From: Silicimonas sp. | Lineage (GTDB): Bacteria; Pseudomonadota; Alphaproteobacteria; Rhodobacterales; Rhodobacteraceae | NCBI GenBank assembly: GCA_022820365.1 | Contig: JAJEFO010000122.1 | Location: 62,001-126,000 of the forward strand | DNA: 64,000 nucleotides | Direction of reading: 5' to 3' | Part shown: positions 27,919 through 37,075 of the stretch, piece after piece | Layout: each line of letters starts with the position of its first letter | Numbering within the stretch: the first letter of the stretch is position 1 | The notes under the pieces: generated by a model | Seen by the model: the letters and a program-made list of their open reading frames with translations, nothing else | The model's database searches: none | Told to the model about the DNA's origin: nothing | Program-made: the position numbers and the translations under genes

Positions 27919-29008
27919 CCCTGCCCGTTTCGAAGGTTCATCAATGGAGTGCCTTGCTGCGCCGCAGGCATCGTCGACGTTACGTATCTGGCCAATCGCA
28001 GACCTGGTTGAGGCGTCGACTTTGGGGCCTGGCCGACTGGATCCGGTATCGCCACCTGGGACTTCAAGCCACGATACGTCAGGGCATTCACGGGCCCGAC
28101 AAGAAAATCCCAAGACCGTCGCAATGTCCCGACGCGCCCGTGCGTCAAGGCGGGGAATAGTTCTTGCGAATTGCCGTAAGGACGCCTCTCATTCATTTGA
28201 TTTTTCGTTTCTTTTTAGTTTCCTCCCTCCTTGGTTTCTGCTCCGCCAGTCCCGCAACCTCGGATCCGGCGCCGGTCCGGATGACCACGTTCCAGAAACG
28301 ACTTGATGCGAGTTGCGGGCAAGCAGAATTTCGCTGCAGCGAGCAGACACTTAAACGTCGCAAGTTTGACAAACCATTTGCTTCGATTTATTGGTTTGAT
28401 CAACTGATTTCATGGCCAGGTGGCGACACGATGCGACAGGTCACGGACTATTCAGGCGTGCCGTCTCGAGCAGGGTTGAAGCTCATCCAAGACCGCTGGC
28501 TTTGGCTGGTACGCAGGATGATCCACGACGCCAGCCACCTGCACCGCGTGATCGCCGTGCCAAAGGTCGACGGGCAGCCGGCCTGCTGCGCCTCTATGTT
28601 GTCCAAATCGACCGCGCTCCCTTGCCACGTGTCCCATCCGCAGGACGGGCTTGCGGTCAAGCCGCTTGCGGTACCGGTGGTTGACGTCGTGCCATGTCTT
28701 GCCGGTAACCAAGTGCAGGAGAAACACCGGAAGTTCAGCGGATGCGGCGGTGTGCGAATCGAAGGGTTGCTGGATTCACTGCCACGCAAGTGCCCTCAGG
28801 TGAGCGTGATCAACGAACACCATATCACGCGCTCCTGGATCGGCTCGGTGCACCGGTGCCTGAAGGCAGGGTTCGGGGTCGAGCATTTCGGCGAGGCTGG
28901 AGGCGTCGCGACTCTCAATCGCCAATTCGGCATTGGCCGGAATTCGATCTTGAGATTGGTCGAGTGTCCCTCTTTAGGGCGGCCTCTGCGAACGGTCGGA
29001 GGGACGGA
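27919..29008. other. Gene-poor stretch before the creatininase operon
   Basis: About 1.1 kb without a convincing gene. An open frame of 282 codons on the plus strand (28164-29012) and several frames on the minus strand run through it, but none resembles a known family and none keeps a natural composition throughout. It may hold decayed genes. A good GGAGG site for the next gene begins at 28997. Confidence 0.4.
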
Positions 29009-29824
29009 ATGATGCACCGGTTCTGGGCTGACTTTACGGCACGCGACTTTGCGGCGCTGGATCGGGAGGGGCTCGTTGCGGTACTGCCGATCGGCGCAAC
29101 CGAGCAGCACGGACCGCACCTGCCGCTGTCAGTTGACCAGACGATACTCGACGGGATCATCGCCGCTGCCATACCGCAGATTCCCGAAGACTTGCCGGCC
29201 TTGTTTCTCCCGACCTTTCCCGTGGGCAAGTCCAACGAGCACAGTGCATGGCCCGGCACGCTGACCTTTTCCGCTCAGACGTTCATTGCCATGCTGATGG
29301 AGATCGGCGACTCCGTCGCTGCTGCAGGCGTGCGCAAGCTGGTGATCCTGAATTCTCATGGCGGCCAGATCGCGCCCATGGACATTGTGGCGCGCGATCT
29401 GCGCGTCAAGCACCGGATGCTGACCCTTGCTGCAAACTGGTTCGCTCAAGGAGTGCCCGACGGACTGTTTCCAGAAGACGAGCAGCGCTTCGGCATTCAC
29501 GCCGGCGACATGGAGACCAGCGTGATGCTTGCCCTGCATGGCGAGCTGGTTCAGATGGATCATGCACGCGACTTCCGCCCCGCCGTCGCCGACATCGACG
29601 GTACGTACAGCCATGTCGGGCTTTCGCCGGCCGGAAAACTCGGCTGGATGGCACAGGACATGAATGCCGCCGGTGCCTGCGGCAACGCAGCAGCCGCCAC
29701 GGCAGACAAGGGCCGGACGGTGATTGATCACGCTGCACGGCAGCTGGTTTCGCTGCTGGATGAGGTTCACCGCCTGCCGCTCTCCTTTCTCGATACCGCC
29801 CCTGACCCGGATGGCGCCGGATGA
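29009..29824 (+). CDS. Creatininase-family amidohydrolase
   Basis: A 271-residue member of the creatininase superfamily, metal-dependent hydrolases that open cyclic amides (creatinine, formylated pyrimidines and others). Likely metal ligands are Glu32, His34 and Asp43 in GATEQHGPHLPLSVDQ, His117 in ILNSHGGQ and Glu169 in HAGDMETSVML. GGAGG lies 6 bases before the ATG. It is the first gene of an operon with an ABC importer, a cytosine-deaminase-like enzyme and an FAD-linked oxidase; its stop overlaps the ATPase start (ATGA). The reaction is probably hydrolysis of a ring C-N bond in the imported compound, but the substrate is unknown. Confidence 0.88.
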   Translation: MMHRFWADFTARDFAALDREGLVAVLPIGATEQHGPHLPLSVDQTILDGIIAAAIPQIPEDLPALFLPTFPVGKSNEHSAWPGTLTFSAQTFIAMLMEIGDSVAAAGVRKLVILNSHGGQIAPMDIVARDLRVKHRMLTLAANWFAQGVPDGLFPEDEQRFGIHAGDMETSVMLALHGELVQMDHARDFRPAVADIDGTYSHVGLSPAGKLGWMAQDMNAAGACGNAAAATADKGRTVIDHAARQLVSLLDEVHRLPLSFLDTAPDPDGAG

Positions 29825-30594
29825 CCGGTGAACCGATCATCACGATGGACAGGGTTTCCAAGGAGTTCGGCGACGTGCTTGCGGTCGACAACTTTAGCCT
29901 GGGCATCCGCGCGGGGGAATTCGTCACCTTCCTCGGGCCCTCGGGATGCGGAAAGTCCACAGCATTGAAGATGATCGCGGGAATCTTGCCGCTTACAGCC
30001 GGCGAGATCACGATCTCGCCGCCAAAGGGCGATGCCGAACACGATCTCGGCTTCGTGTTCCAGGAGCCCACGCTGAAGCCTTGGGCATCGGTCTTCGACA
30101 ACGTCTACCTTCCGCTGCGGCTTGCCGGCGTCAGGCGCAGCGATGGCGAACCCAGGGTGCGCGAGGCGTTAAAGGAAGTCGGCCTTTCGCGATTTGCACA
30201 CTCCTATCCGCGACAATTGTCAGGGGGCATGAAAATGCGGGTGTCGATCGCCCGCGCCTTGGTCTCCCGGCCACGAATTCTCTTGATGGACGAACCCTTC
30301 GCCGCGCTCGACGAGATGACCCGCTCCAAGCTCAACAACGACCTGATGCAATTGTCCGACGACCACGGACTGACCGTGGTCTTCGTCACGCACTCGGTCT
30401 TCGAGAGCGTCTATCTCTCCACCCGCGTCATCGTGATGGCGGCGCGCCCCGGGCGCTTGGTGGCAGACATGCCTCTGAATGCCCCTTGGCCGCGCAGCGA
30501 GGACTATCGCATGTCGATCGAATTCACCGACGAAACCCGGCGCGTATCGGAAACACTGAAAGGCACGCTTCATGTCGACGAAATCGACCACTGA
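29821..30594 (+). CDS. ABC transporter ATP-binding protein (SsuB/TauB/ThiZ type)
   Basis: A 257-residue importer ATPase: Walker A LGPSGCGKST (about 39-48), Q-loop FVFQEPTLKPW, signature QLSGGMKMRVSIARAL and Walker B ILLMDEPFAALD. The group that pairs with NMT1/THI5-like binding proteins transports sulfonates, nitrate, pyrimidines and related small molecules. It overlaps the creatininase-family gene by 4 bases and the permease gene by 23. Confidence 0.92.
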   Translation: MTGEPIITMDRVSKEFGDVLAVDNFSLGIRAGEFVTFLGPSGCGKSTALKMIAGILPLTAGEITISPPKGDAEHDLGFVFQEPTLKPWASVFDNVYLPLRLAGVRRSDGEPRVREALKEVGLSRFAHSYPRQLSGGMKMRVSIARALVSRPRILLMDEPFAALDEMTRSKLNNDLMQLSDDHGLTVVFVTHSVFESVYLSTRVIVMAARPGRLVADMPLNAPWPRSEDYRMSIEFTDETRRVSETLKGTLHVDEIDH

Positions 30595-31444
30595 CCGAAT
30601 CCGCGATGTCCAGGAAGACACCGGTGCTCCGATCAACATCGGGCATCTGCGCCGCGCAAGGCGCGAGAGAATCCTTAGCTGGGTCATGCCGGTCACGCTG
30701 CTGGTCGTCGCCATCTGCCTCTGGGAAATTCTGGTCCGGTATCACGAGATTCCCAAGTACCTGATCCCGGCCCCGAGCCTGATTGCCGAGACCTTGGTAA
30801 GGGACTTCGCATCGTTGATGGCATCGTCGTGGTTCACGGTGAAGTTGACCTTTCTCTCGCTTGCTCTGGCGATTGTCGGCGGCGTCCTGCTCGGGGCACT
30901 GTTTGCCCTGTCTCGACCGGTGGAACTGAGCCTTTTCCCGTTTGCCGTGATCCTTCAGGTCACGCCGGTCGTAGCCATCGCGCCGCTCATTCTCATCTAT
31001 GTCGACAGCACCTTTGCCGCGCTCTTGATCTGTGCCTGGATCGTCGCCTTCTTCCCGATCCTGACAAGCACGGTGGTCGGTCTTCGGTCCGCCGATCACA
31101 ACCTGCGTGACCTCTTCACCATGTACCGTGCAACGCCGTGGCAGAAGCTGCGCTACCTTCTGGCACCGTCCGCCTTGCCCTATTTCATGGCCGCGCTCCG
31201 CGTTGCCGGCGGACTGGCGCTCATCGGCGCCGTGGTGGCCGAATTCGTGGCCGGAACGGCGGGCCAGCACACCGGGCTCGCCAGCCGGATCATCGAGAGC
31301 TCGTTTCGCAGCGAAATCCCGCGGATGTTCGCCGCGCTTTTTCTGGTGTCCTTGCTGGGCATCGTGATCTTTCTCCTGACCAGCTGGGCCTCGCACCGGG
31401 TTCTGGGACACTGGCACGAAAGCGAGATCCGTCGTGAACACTGA
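30572..31444 (+). CDS. ABC transporter permease (SsuC/TauC/ThiX type)
   Basis: A 290-residue BPD-type inner-membrane permease with about six transmembrane segments. The EAA-type loop lies around DLFTMYRATPWQKLRYLLAPSA and contacts the ATPase. The N-terminal 35 residues are hydrophilic and rich in basic residues, a slightly long cytoplasmic lead. It overlaps both neighbours (ATPase and amidohydrolase), so the operon is tightly packed. Confidence 0.9.
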   Translation: MSTKSTTDRIRDVQEDTGAPINIGHLRRARRERILSWVMPVTLLVVAICLWEILVRYHEIPKYLIPAPSLIAETLVRDFASLMASSWFTVKLTFLSLALAIVGGVLLGALFALSRPVELSLFPFAVILQVTPVVAIAPLILIYVDSTFAALLICAWIVAFFPILTSTVVGLRSADHNLRDLFTMYRATPWQKLRYLLAPSALPYFMAALRVAGGLALIGAVVAEFVAGTAGQHTGLASRIIESSFRSEIPRMFAALFLVSLLGIVIFLLTSWASHRVLGHWHESEIRREH

Positions 31445-32606
31445 ATTCAGCCATGTTCTTCTGAATGGCCGGACGGTTGCGCTCGGGCTGCAGCGGGGAC
31501 GCATAGCCGCGATGGAACCGCGACCGGAACCGGCGCGCCACGTCGCCATCCCGCTGCCCGTCGACCCGCATGTGCACCTGGACAAGACCTTCACCGCCGG
31601 ACGCTGCAAGTCAGCCAAGCCCGGCCTTTTTGGCGCAATTGACGCAATGGAAACGGATCTCGCGAACTGGAGCGAAAAGGATTTGCGTTCCCGCATGGGT
31701 CGAGCGCTGAAGGAGGCCAGCGACAATGGAATATGTGCGCTTCGCAGCCACGTGGACTGGTCCGCCCCGCAGGTGCCGCTCGCTTGGCACGTGCTCGGCG
31801 AGATGGCGCAGGATTGGCGCAGCCGTGTCCGTGTGCAGCGGGCCTCGCTGACACCGCTCGATCTGCTGGGCGATCCGGACCACGGGCCGGGTATCGCCGC
31901 ACGCGTGGCCAGCGACGGCGAGGTCCTGGGGTGTTTCGTGTATCGAAATTCCCGGATCGACGAGTGGCTGGAAAGGGTGTTCGCGCTGGCCGCAAGACAT
32001 GGCCTGCGTCTCGACTTTCACGTCGATGAGGGACTGGAGGCGGAGGCGGATGCCTTTGACCGCATCGTGGCCTTGACAGCTAGGCACCGGCATGCGGGTC
32101 GAGTCCTCTGCGGCCATGCCTGCTCGCTGTCGATCCGGCCTGAACGGGAAGTCGCACGCACGGCCGACGCAGCTGCGGAAGCCGGTGTCGCTTTGGCTGT
32201 GCTGCCTACCGCCAATCTATGGTTGCAGGACAGTTCCTGCGACCGGACCCCACGGATGCGCGGACTTGCACCCGTGCACGAGATGCGTGCCGCCGGGGTA
32301 TCCATCCTGTTCGGATCGGACAACGTCGCCGACCCGTTCTATCCCTTCGGCAGCTACGATGCGATCGAAGTTCTGCGGCTGGCGTCGGTTTCGGCGCAGT
32401 TGGATCCGGCGGGATGGCTGGATGCAATAACCATCGGACCCGCCGAGGCGATGGGGCTGGATCGGCCGGAACTCGCGGTTGGTGCGCGGGCGGATTTCCT
32501 GCTGATCGAAGGGCACGATTGGAACGAGGCGCTGCGCAGCCCGCATGCCCGACGACTGGTGGTGCGGACGGGCGAGATTGGGCAAGACGACAGGGCGGCA
32601 GCATGA
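31434..32606 (+). CDS. Cytosine-deaminase-like amidohydrolase
   Basis: A 390-residue amidohydrolase-superfamily enzyme. The metal centre is complete: His46 and His48 in DPHVHLDKTF, His196 with Glu199 in DFHVDEG, His228 in CGHACSL and Asp296 in FGSDNVADPFYPFG, exactly the layout of cytosine deaminase (CodA), including the aromatic YPFG tail of the last motif. It probably deaminates or hydrolyses an amino- or iminopyrimidine, hydantoin-like or creatinine-like ring. The GTG start at 31434 overlaps the permease end; the stop overlaps the FAD oxidase start. The substrate is not cytosine by default, since the neighbours are not those of codBA. Confidence 0.88.
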   Translation: MNTEFSHVLLNGRTVALGLQRGRIAAMEPRPEPARHVAIPLPVDPHVHLDKTFTAGRCKSAKPGLFGAIDAMETDLANWSEKDLRSRMGRALKEASDNGICALRSHVDWSAPQVPLAWHVLGEMAQDWRSRVRVQRASLTPLDLLGDPDHGPGIAARVASDGEVLGCFVYRNSRIDEWLERVFALAARHGLRLDFHVDEGLEAEADAFDRIVALTARHRHAGRVLCGHACSLSIRPEREVARTADAAAEAGVALAVLPTANLWLQDSSCDRTPRMRGLAPVHEMRAAGVSILFGSDNVADPFYPFGSYDAIEVLRLASVSAQLDPAGWLDAITIGPAEAMGLDRPELAVGARADFLLIEGHDWNEALRSPHARRLVVRTGEIGQDDRAAA

Positions 32607-33970
32607 GAGCAACGGTTGAGCAACTGACGGCATTCCGAGACGACATCGGGAGCATCCCATGCCATGACGACGATGGGCTGCTGCAAAAGAAATCTCGTGA
32701 CTACTACTGGTATTCGCCGATCCTCAAGGAGCAGCTCGATCACTGCCTTGGCCAGTTGCTGGTGCGCCCACGGACCGAAGAGGAAGTCAGGACAATTGCC
32801 GGATCGGTTGCCCGGCACCGGATTCCGTTGACCATCCGGGGCGGCGGCACCGGCAACTACGGGCAGTGCGTTCCAATCGACGGCGGCGTGATTTTGGAGA
32901 TCACCGGCCTGTCGGCCATTCGCGAGATCACCGACGGACGCGTGATCTGCGAGGCAGGCGCCCGTATCGGGCAGGTTGAGAACGAAGTGGCCCGGACCGG
33001 ACAGATGCTGACCATGTTTCCCTCGACCAAGCGGATCGCCACGATGGGGGGATTTGTGGCCGGGGGCTCGGGCGGCATCGGCTCGCTGCGCCACGGCATG
33101 CTGCGCGATGGCGGAAACATCACCTACCTGCGCATCGTTACAGTCGAGGAAGATCCCAGAATAATCGAACTCCGCGGAAATGACATCCTCAAGGCCCAGC
33201 ACGCCTACGGAACAAACGGCATCATCACCGAGATGGACTATGCGCTAGCACCGGCTACCGACTGGATTCATGCAATCGCGCTCTTCGACGGTTATCGCAC
33301 AGCGCTCGATTTCGCTGTTCAGGCCCAGGACGCGGGTCTCGACGCCTATCTCCTGACGGTCGTCGAACGCGGGTTCGCCCGCTTCTATCGCCGGCTCACC
33401 GACCATTTTCCCGCCGAGAGGGACGCGGTCTTTGCGATGATGGCACCGGATGCAATGCCGGAATTCCAGGCTCGCGTGGAAGACCTCTGGGGCTCCGTCA
33501 GCCTTGCAAAGTCCCTACACGGGATGGAGGCGGCCAACCTGCCTCCGGCCTGGGAATGCGGCTGGAACCACACCACGCTGCAGGCGCTCAAGCTCGAACC
33601 GGACATCTGGTCCTATTTGCAGGTGGCCTATCCGCGCCCATTCAATGCCGATCTCGTGGTGCGCCAGAAGGAGCGCTATGGCGACGAGGTGCTTTTCCAT
33701 CACGAGATGGCGCGCATGGACGGCGAGGTCCAGGTCTTTGCGTTGCCGCTTGTGAACTGGCGTAGCCGGAACCGCATCTACGAGATCATTCGTGAAATGG
33801 AAGAGATCGACGGCTGCACGATATTCGATCCGCATGCGATCACGATCGAAGACGGAGGCATGAAGGAGATCGACGCAGACCAGATCGAATTCAAGAAGGA
33901 AGCCGATCCCCACGGCTTGATGAATCCGGGAAAAACCCGGGGCTGGCTGCCCGAAATGGAAAGGGCGTAA
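32603..33970 (+). CDS. FAD-linked oxidase/dehydrogenase (PCMH-type FAD domain)
   Basis: A 455-residue FAD-binding oxidoreductase of the vanillyl-alcohol-oxidase/GlcD superfamily. The flavin-binding domain (about 50-230) shows RGGGTGNYGQ (79-88) and GGFVAGGSGGIGSLRHG (149-165); the C-terminus ends with the family motif DPHGLMNPGK. It resembles GlcD-type proteins but is not fused to a ferredoxin part. It would oxidise a product of the amidohydrolases. The ATG overlaps the preceding stop (ATGA). No signal peptide, so cytoplasmic. Confidence 0.88.
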   Translation: MRATVEQLTAFRDDIGSIPCHDDDGLLQKKSRDYYWYSPILKEQLDHCLGQLLVRPRTEEEVRTIAGSVARHRIPLTIRGGGTGNYGQCVPIDGGVILEITGLSAIREITDGRVICEAGARIGQVENEVARTGQMLTMFPSTKRIATMGGFVAGGSGGIGSLRHGMLRDGGNITYLRIVTVEEDPRIIELRGNDILKAQHAYGTNGIITEMDYALAPATDWIHAIALFDGYRTALDFAVQAQDAGLDAYLLTVVERGFARFYRRLTDHFPAERDAVFAMMAPDAMPEFQARVEDLWGSVSLAKSLHGMEAANLPPAWECGWNHTTLQALKLEPDIWSYLQVAYPRPFNADLVVRQKERYGDEVLFHHEMARMDGEVQVFALPLVNWRSRNRIYEIIREMEEIDGCTIFDPHAITIEDGGMKEIDADQIEFKKEADPHGLMNPGKTRGWLPEMERA

Positions 33971-34004
33971 TCCAAATTGTCATGCAAAAAAGGAGAATGA
34001 ATCC

Positions 34005-34994
34005 ATGATGAAAAGAACATTTGCCGCGCTGTCGGCAACGCTGATCGCGAGCGGTGCCTTCGCCGCCGACAAGGTCGTCTTTGCAACCAACTGGCTAGCC
34101 CAAGGCGGCCATGGCGGCTTCTATCAGGCGCTGGCCGACGGCACCTACGAGGAGCACGGGCTGGATGTGGAAATCCAGATGGGTGGTCCCCAGTTGAACA
34201 ACCGCCCGCTGCTGGCCGCCGGCAAGATCGATTTCCTGATGACCGGCAACCTGCTGCTGTCGATCGATAACGTCCGCAACGAAATACCCACGATCGTCGT
34301 AGCGTCCTATTTCGAAAAGGACCCGCAGGTCCTGATCGCCCACAAGGGCCAGTATGGCGGCTGGGAAGACCTGGTGAACGCGCCGAAGATCCTGATCTCC
34401 AAGGACGGACAGTTCAGTTTCTGGCAGTGGATGACGGCCGCGCACGGCTTCAGGGACGAGAGCCTTCGTCCCTACGGCTACAACCTCGCCGAATTCCTTA
34501 ATGACGAGAAGATGGTGCAGCAGGGCTACGCGACGGCCGAGCCGCTCTACGCGGCAAGCGCGGGGGCCGAGGTGGAGACCTTTGTGCTGGCCGACTTTGG
34601 CTGGAGCACCTATTCGACAACCGTCGAAACAAGGGTCGAGCTGGTCGAGAACAACCCCGACCTCGTGCAGCGCTTCATCGATGCGTCAACCATCGGCTGG
34701 TACAACTACCTTTACGGCGACAATTCCGTCGGCAACGCAGCCATCATCGAAGCGAATCCGGATCAGACACCCGAAAAGCTTGCCGCCGAGGTCGCGCAGA
34801 TGAAGGCGCTCGGGATCATTGACAGCGGCTACCAGCTCGAGGCCGGAATCGGCGCGATCGACCTGCAGAGGGTCAGGGCCTTTCACGACCTTGCCGTGGA
34901 GGCCGGGATCATCGAAGCCGGATCGGTTGATGTAGAAATGGTCGCGACCGACCGGTTCGTGAACAAGATGGTCGGAATGGACCTCAAGCCATAG
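34005..34994 (+). CDS. NMT1/THI5-like periplasmic substrate-binding protein
   Basis: A 329-residue type-II binding protein with signal peptide (MMKRTFAALSATLIASGAFA, cleavage near AFAA/DKV). VVFATNWLAQGGHGGFYQAL and GKIDFLMTGNLLLS follow the NMT1/THI5-like pattern of proteins that bind thiamine-pyrimidine, sulfonate or similar ligands. AAAGGAG precedes the ATG. It serves the ATPase and permease encoded earlier in the same operon; placing the receptor after the catabolic enzymes is unusual but the spacing (34 bases) keeps it in the unit. Confidence 0.9.
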   Translation: MMKRTFAALSATLIASGAFAADKVVFATNWLAQGGHGGFYQALADGTYEEHGLDVEIQMGGPQLNNRPLLAAGKIDFLMTGNLLLSIDNVRNEIPTIVVASYFEKDPQVLIAHKGQYGGWEDLVNAPKILISKDGQFSFWQWMTAAHGFRDESLRPYGYNLAEFLNDEKMVQQGYATAEPLYAASAGAEVETFVLADFGWSTYSTTVETRVELVENNPDLVQRFIDASTIGWYNYLYGDNSVGNAAIIEANPDQTPEKLAAEVAQMKALGIIDSGYQLEAGIGAIDLQRVRAFHDLAVEAGIIEAGSVDVEMVATDRFVNKMVGMDLKP

Positions 34995-35006
34995 GTGCGC
35001 GGAGCC

Positions 35007-35612
35007 ATGCGACTGCTTGTGGTCTTTTGTCACCCAAGTCGTGAGAGCTTTGGCGCTGCCCTATTCGACACCGCCTGCCGCACCTTGCGTGCGGCAGGCC
35101 ATGAGGTGCGCGTGCGCGATCTCTACCGAGAGGGATTCGAGCCGGTCCTGAGCGAGCAGGAATGGTCCGACTACCTGCCGCACACCCGGACCATCATCGA
35201 CAAGCACCCCGATCACGTCGACGACCTGAAATGGGCCGAGGGGCTGCTGGTGATCTACCCGACCTGGTACTACGGCCCTCCGGCTATGCTGAAGGGCTGG
35301 CTCGAGAGGGTGTGGCTTCCCGGTATTGCGTTTGAAGTGGCCGATGCCCGGTTCAAGCGCACCAAGGGGAAACTCGGGCATATCCGGCTCTTTGCCGGGA
35401 TCACCACATCCGGTTCGCCCTGGTGGTGGATCCGCCTGATACGCGATCCCGGACGCAGCTTGTGGACCAAGGGCCTGCGCCCGCTGTTCTCGCCAAATTG
35501 CAGGGTGATCTGGCTCCAACTCTATGACATGAACAACTCGACCGAGAAAGACCGTACCAGTTTTCTCGAACGCGTCGAAAGGGCTTTGCGGCGCATTCCC
35601 GTTACGCCATGA
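35007..35612 (+). CDS. NAD(P)H oxidoreductase, flavodoxin-like fold (quinone-reductase type)
   Basis: A 201-residue flavodoxin-like NAD(P)H dehydrogenase of the KefF/MdaB/NQO1 type: MRLLVVFCHPSRESFGAAL binds the flavin phosphate, VIYPTWYYGPPAMLKGWLERVW is the family's central signature and FAGITTSGSPWWW precedes the dimer region. It could recycle reducing equivalents for the FAD-linked oxidase or reduce a ring intermediate. The start is uncertain: GTG at 34995 directly follows the previous stop, ATG at 35007 gives the conserved N-terminus. No other gene separates it from the receptor. Confidence 0.88.
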   Translation: MRLLVVFCHPSRESFGAALFDTACRTLRAAGHEVRVRDLYREGFEPVLSEQEWSDYLPHTRTIIDKHPDHVDDLKWAEGLLVIYPTWYYGPPAMLKGWLERVWLPGIAFEVADARFKRTKGKLGHIRLFAGITTSGSPWWWIRLIRDPGRSLWTKGLRPLFSPNCRVIWLQLYDMNNSTEKDRTSFLERVERALRRIPVTP

Positions 35613-35964
35613 GCGAATTGCGGTTTGCAGGCAAATCCGCCTGCACAGGGCAAAGCGACTTTGCTTTCCCGTCGCTTGGCTTCAGTGACTTGCTCGATTG
35701 CGCGGGCCGGACTATAGCGCGGACCAGCGAATTCTCGTTTGACGCCGGGGATGGCCCGGCTCTGGCAGGAGCCAGAGACAAAATGAGAGGCGTCTTCATG
35801 TTGGTACGATGCTCTCGGGGACTGTCTGAATTCCCACGTTTCAACCGGGTAGGGAAGATGCTCACAAGAACCGAACCGTCGAACGCCAACGTAGCCGAAG
35901 TCGCGGCGATGATGCCCACCGACATCACTCCGGTCGACGCGACGGCCATTTGCCCGGTCAGCAC
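35613..35964. other. Gap between the heterocycle operon and its TetR regulator
   Basis: About 350 bases. Frames on either strand look like chance products. The promoter of the TetR-family gene should be here. I find no clear palindrome. Confidence 0.35.
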
Positions 35965-36609
35965 ATGAAATCACGTTCAGACTTCGCCCAAAAACGTGAG
36001 GCCCTCAACGAAAAGATTCGAGAGGCCGCGATTGCGGAATTCGCCGAACACGGCCTGCGTGGCACCACTACCCAAGCCATTGCCGATCGCGCGGGTCTGA
36101 CCAAGACCAAGCTTCACTACCACATCAGCGGCAAGGAAGAACTCTACCAAGACGTCATCGACCAGATCATCGGGATCTGGGCCGATCTGTTCGACGGAAG
36201 CGCTGTCAGCCGGGATCCCGAATCCGTGCTGAGGGACTACATCGTCCGCAAGGTCCGCTTCTCGCTCGAACATCCCAACAAGGTGAAACTGTTCGCAAAC
36301 GAGGTCATGCGCGACGCGGGCATGTTGCAGGATCACTGGATACGGTCGCGCGAAGACGTTCGGCGCTCCGCCTCGCTGATCGAGGGCTGGATCGCCGACG
36401 GACGTGTACGTCCTGTCGATCCGGTTTTGCTGCTGTTCCACATTTGGGCGGTGACGGAATACTATGCCGTCATGGGCAAGCAGGTAAGATTCTTTCTCGA
36501 GCTCGAGGATTCGGACCCGGTGAATGCCGAGTACATCGCCTCCGAGATTGCCAATGTGCTCCTGAACGGACTGATTGAGGACGACACCCAGGAACGCGCC
36601 CAGGGCTGA
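35965..36609 (+). CDS. TetR-family regulator, RutR/YcdC-like C-terminal domain
   Basis: A 214-residue TetR regulator. The HTH is GTTTQAIADRAGLTKTKLHY with the following GKEELYQDVIDQII, and the ligand domain (SLEHPNKVKLFANEVMRDAG, VDPVLLLFHIWAVTEYYA) matches the RutR/YcdC-type C-terminal domain. RutR senses uracil and controls pyrimidine catabolism, so this protein supports a pyrimidine-like or related heterocyclic substrate for the adjacent operon. ATG 35965 was chosen over a weaker upstream codon. Transcription direction is the same as the operon. Confidence 0.88.
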   Translation: MKSRSDFAQKREALNEKIREAAIAEFAEHGLRGTTTQAIADRAGLTKTKLHYHISGKEELYQDVIDQIIGIWADLFDGSAVSRDPESVLRDYIVRKVRFSLEHPNKVKLFANEVMRDAGMLQDHWIRSREDVRRSASLIEGWIADGRVRPVDPVLLLFHIWAVTEYYAVMGKQVRFFLELEDSDPVNAEYIASEIANVLLNGLIEDDTQERAQG

Positions 36610-36622
36610 GAGCAGAAAATTC

Positions 36623-36641
36623 GGGAGAATTCCGTTCTCCC
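36623..36641 (+). terminator. Short hairpin after the TetR gene
   Basis: GGGAGAA (36623-36629) and TTCTCCC (36635-36641) form a perfect seven-pair stem with a five-base loop, 13 bases after the stop codon. No T run follows, so termination here is plausible but unproven. Confidence 0.4.
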
Positions 36642-36780
36642 TGGAAGACGATCACTGGACTTTCGGTGCATCTGAAATTGGCCCCGTCGAGACGTCTTCT
36701 TTCCTCGATGCCGAAAGATAACGCGGCGTGCAGCAGGTTGGTACGTCCACGCGGCCGTCGAGCGGGTCGAGGACGCAATT

Positions 36781-36938
36781 GGGCCCTGTTGCAAAAACTT
36801 GCTCACAGCTGTCATTGTGAGCAAGGCACCGGCAGTTGGAGACCTCTGACAGGCTGTGCTTTTGGAGACCCTCCCAAGACCCATGACTTCAAGCGGCGCA
36901 TTTCAGGGGCGAGATCATTCTGTGGGCCGTCCGCAAGC
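36781..36938 (+). mobile_element. IS6-family insertion sequence remnant (left end plus start of transposase)
   Basis: GGGCCCTGTTGCAAAAACTT at 36781-36800 resembles the terminal inverted repeats of IS6-family elements (IS26-type ends carry CTGTTGCAAA). About 80 bases on, from 36883, the DNA codes for ATG followed by FKRRHFRGEIILWAVR once a single missing base near 36898 is restored; this matches the N-terminus of IS6-family transposases (xxFKxRHFxxEIILxxVRWY). Homology stops after position 36938, so the element is frameshifted and truncated. No right end was found. Confidence 0.6.
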
Positions 36939-37075
36939 TGCGAACAAACAGCAGATCATCAAGCGACAGGCTCCAGGCCGCAGCGACAGACGGTGTGGAA
37001 TTCTCCATTGCATCCTCCCATGCAGTGGGAAACTCCCTTGAAACCGGACACGGGCACGTCAAGCACCCATTTTGT

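Noticed and set aside
28164-29012. 282-residue plus-strand frame as a gene
   Set aside because: No family resemblance, odd composition and it runs into the well-supported start of the creatininase-family gene in another frame.
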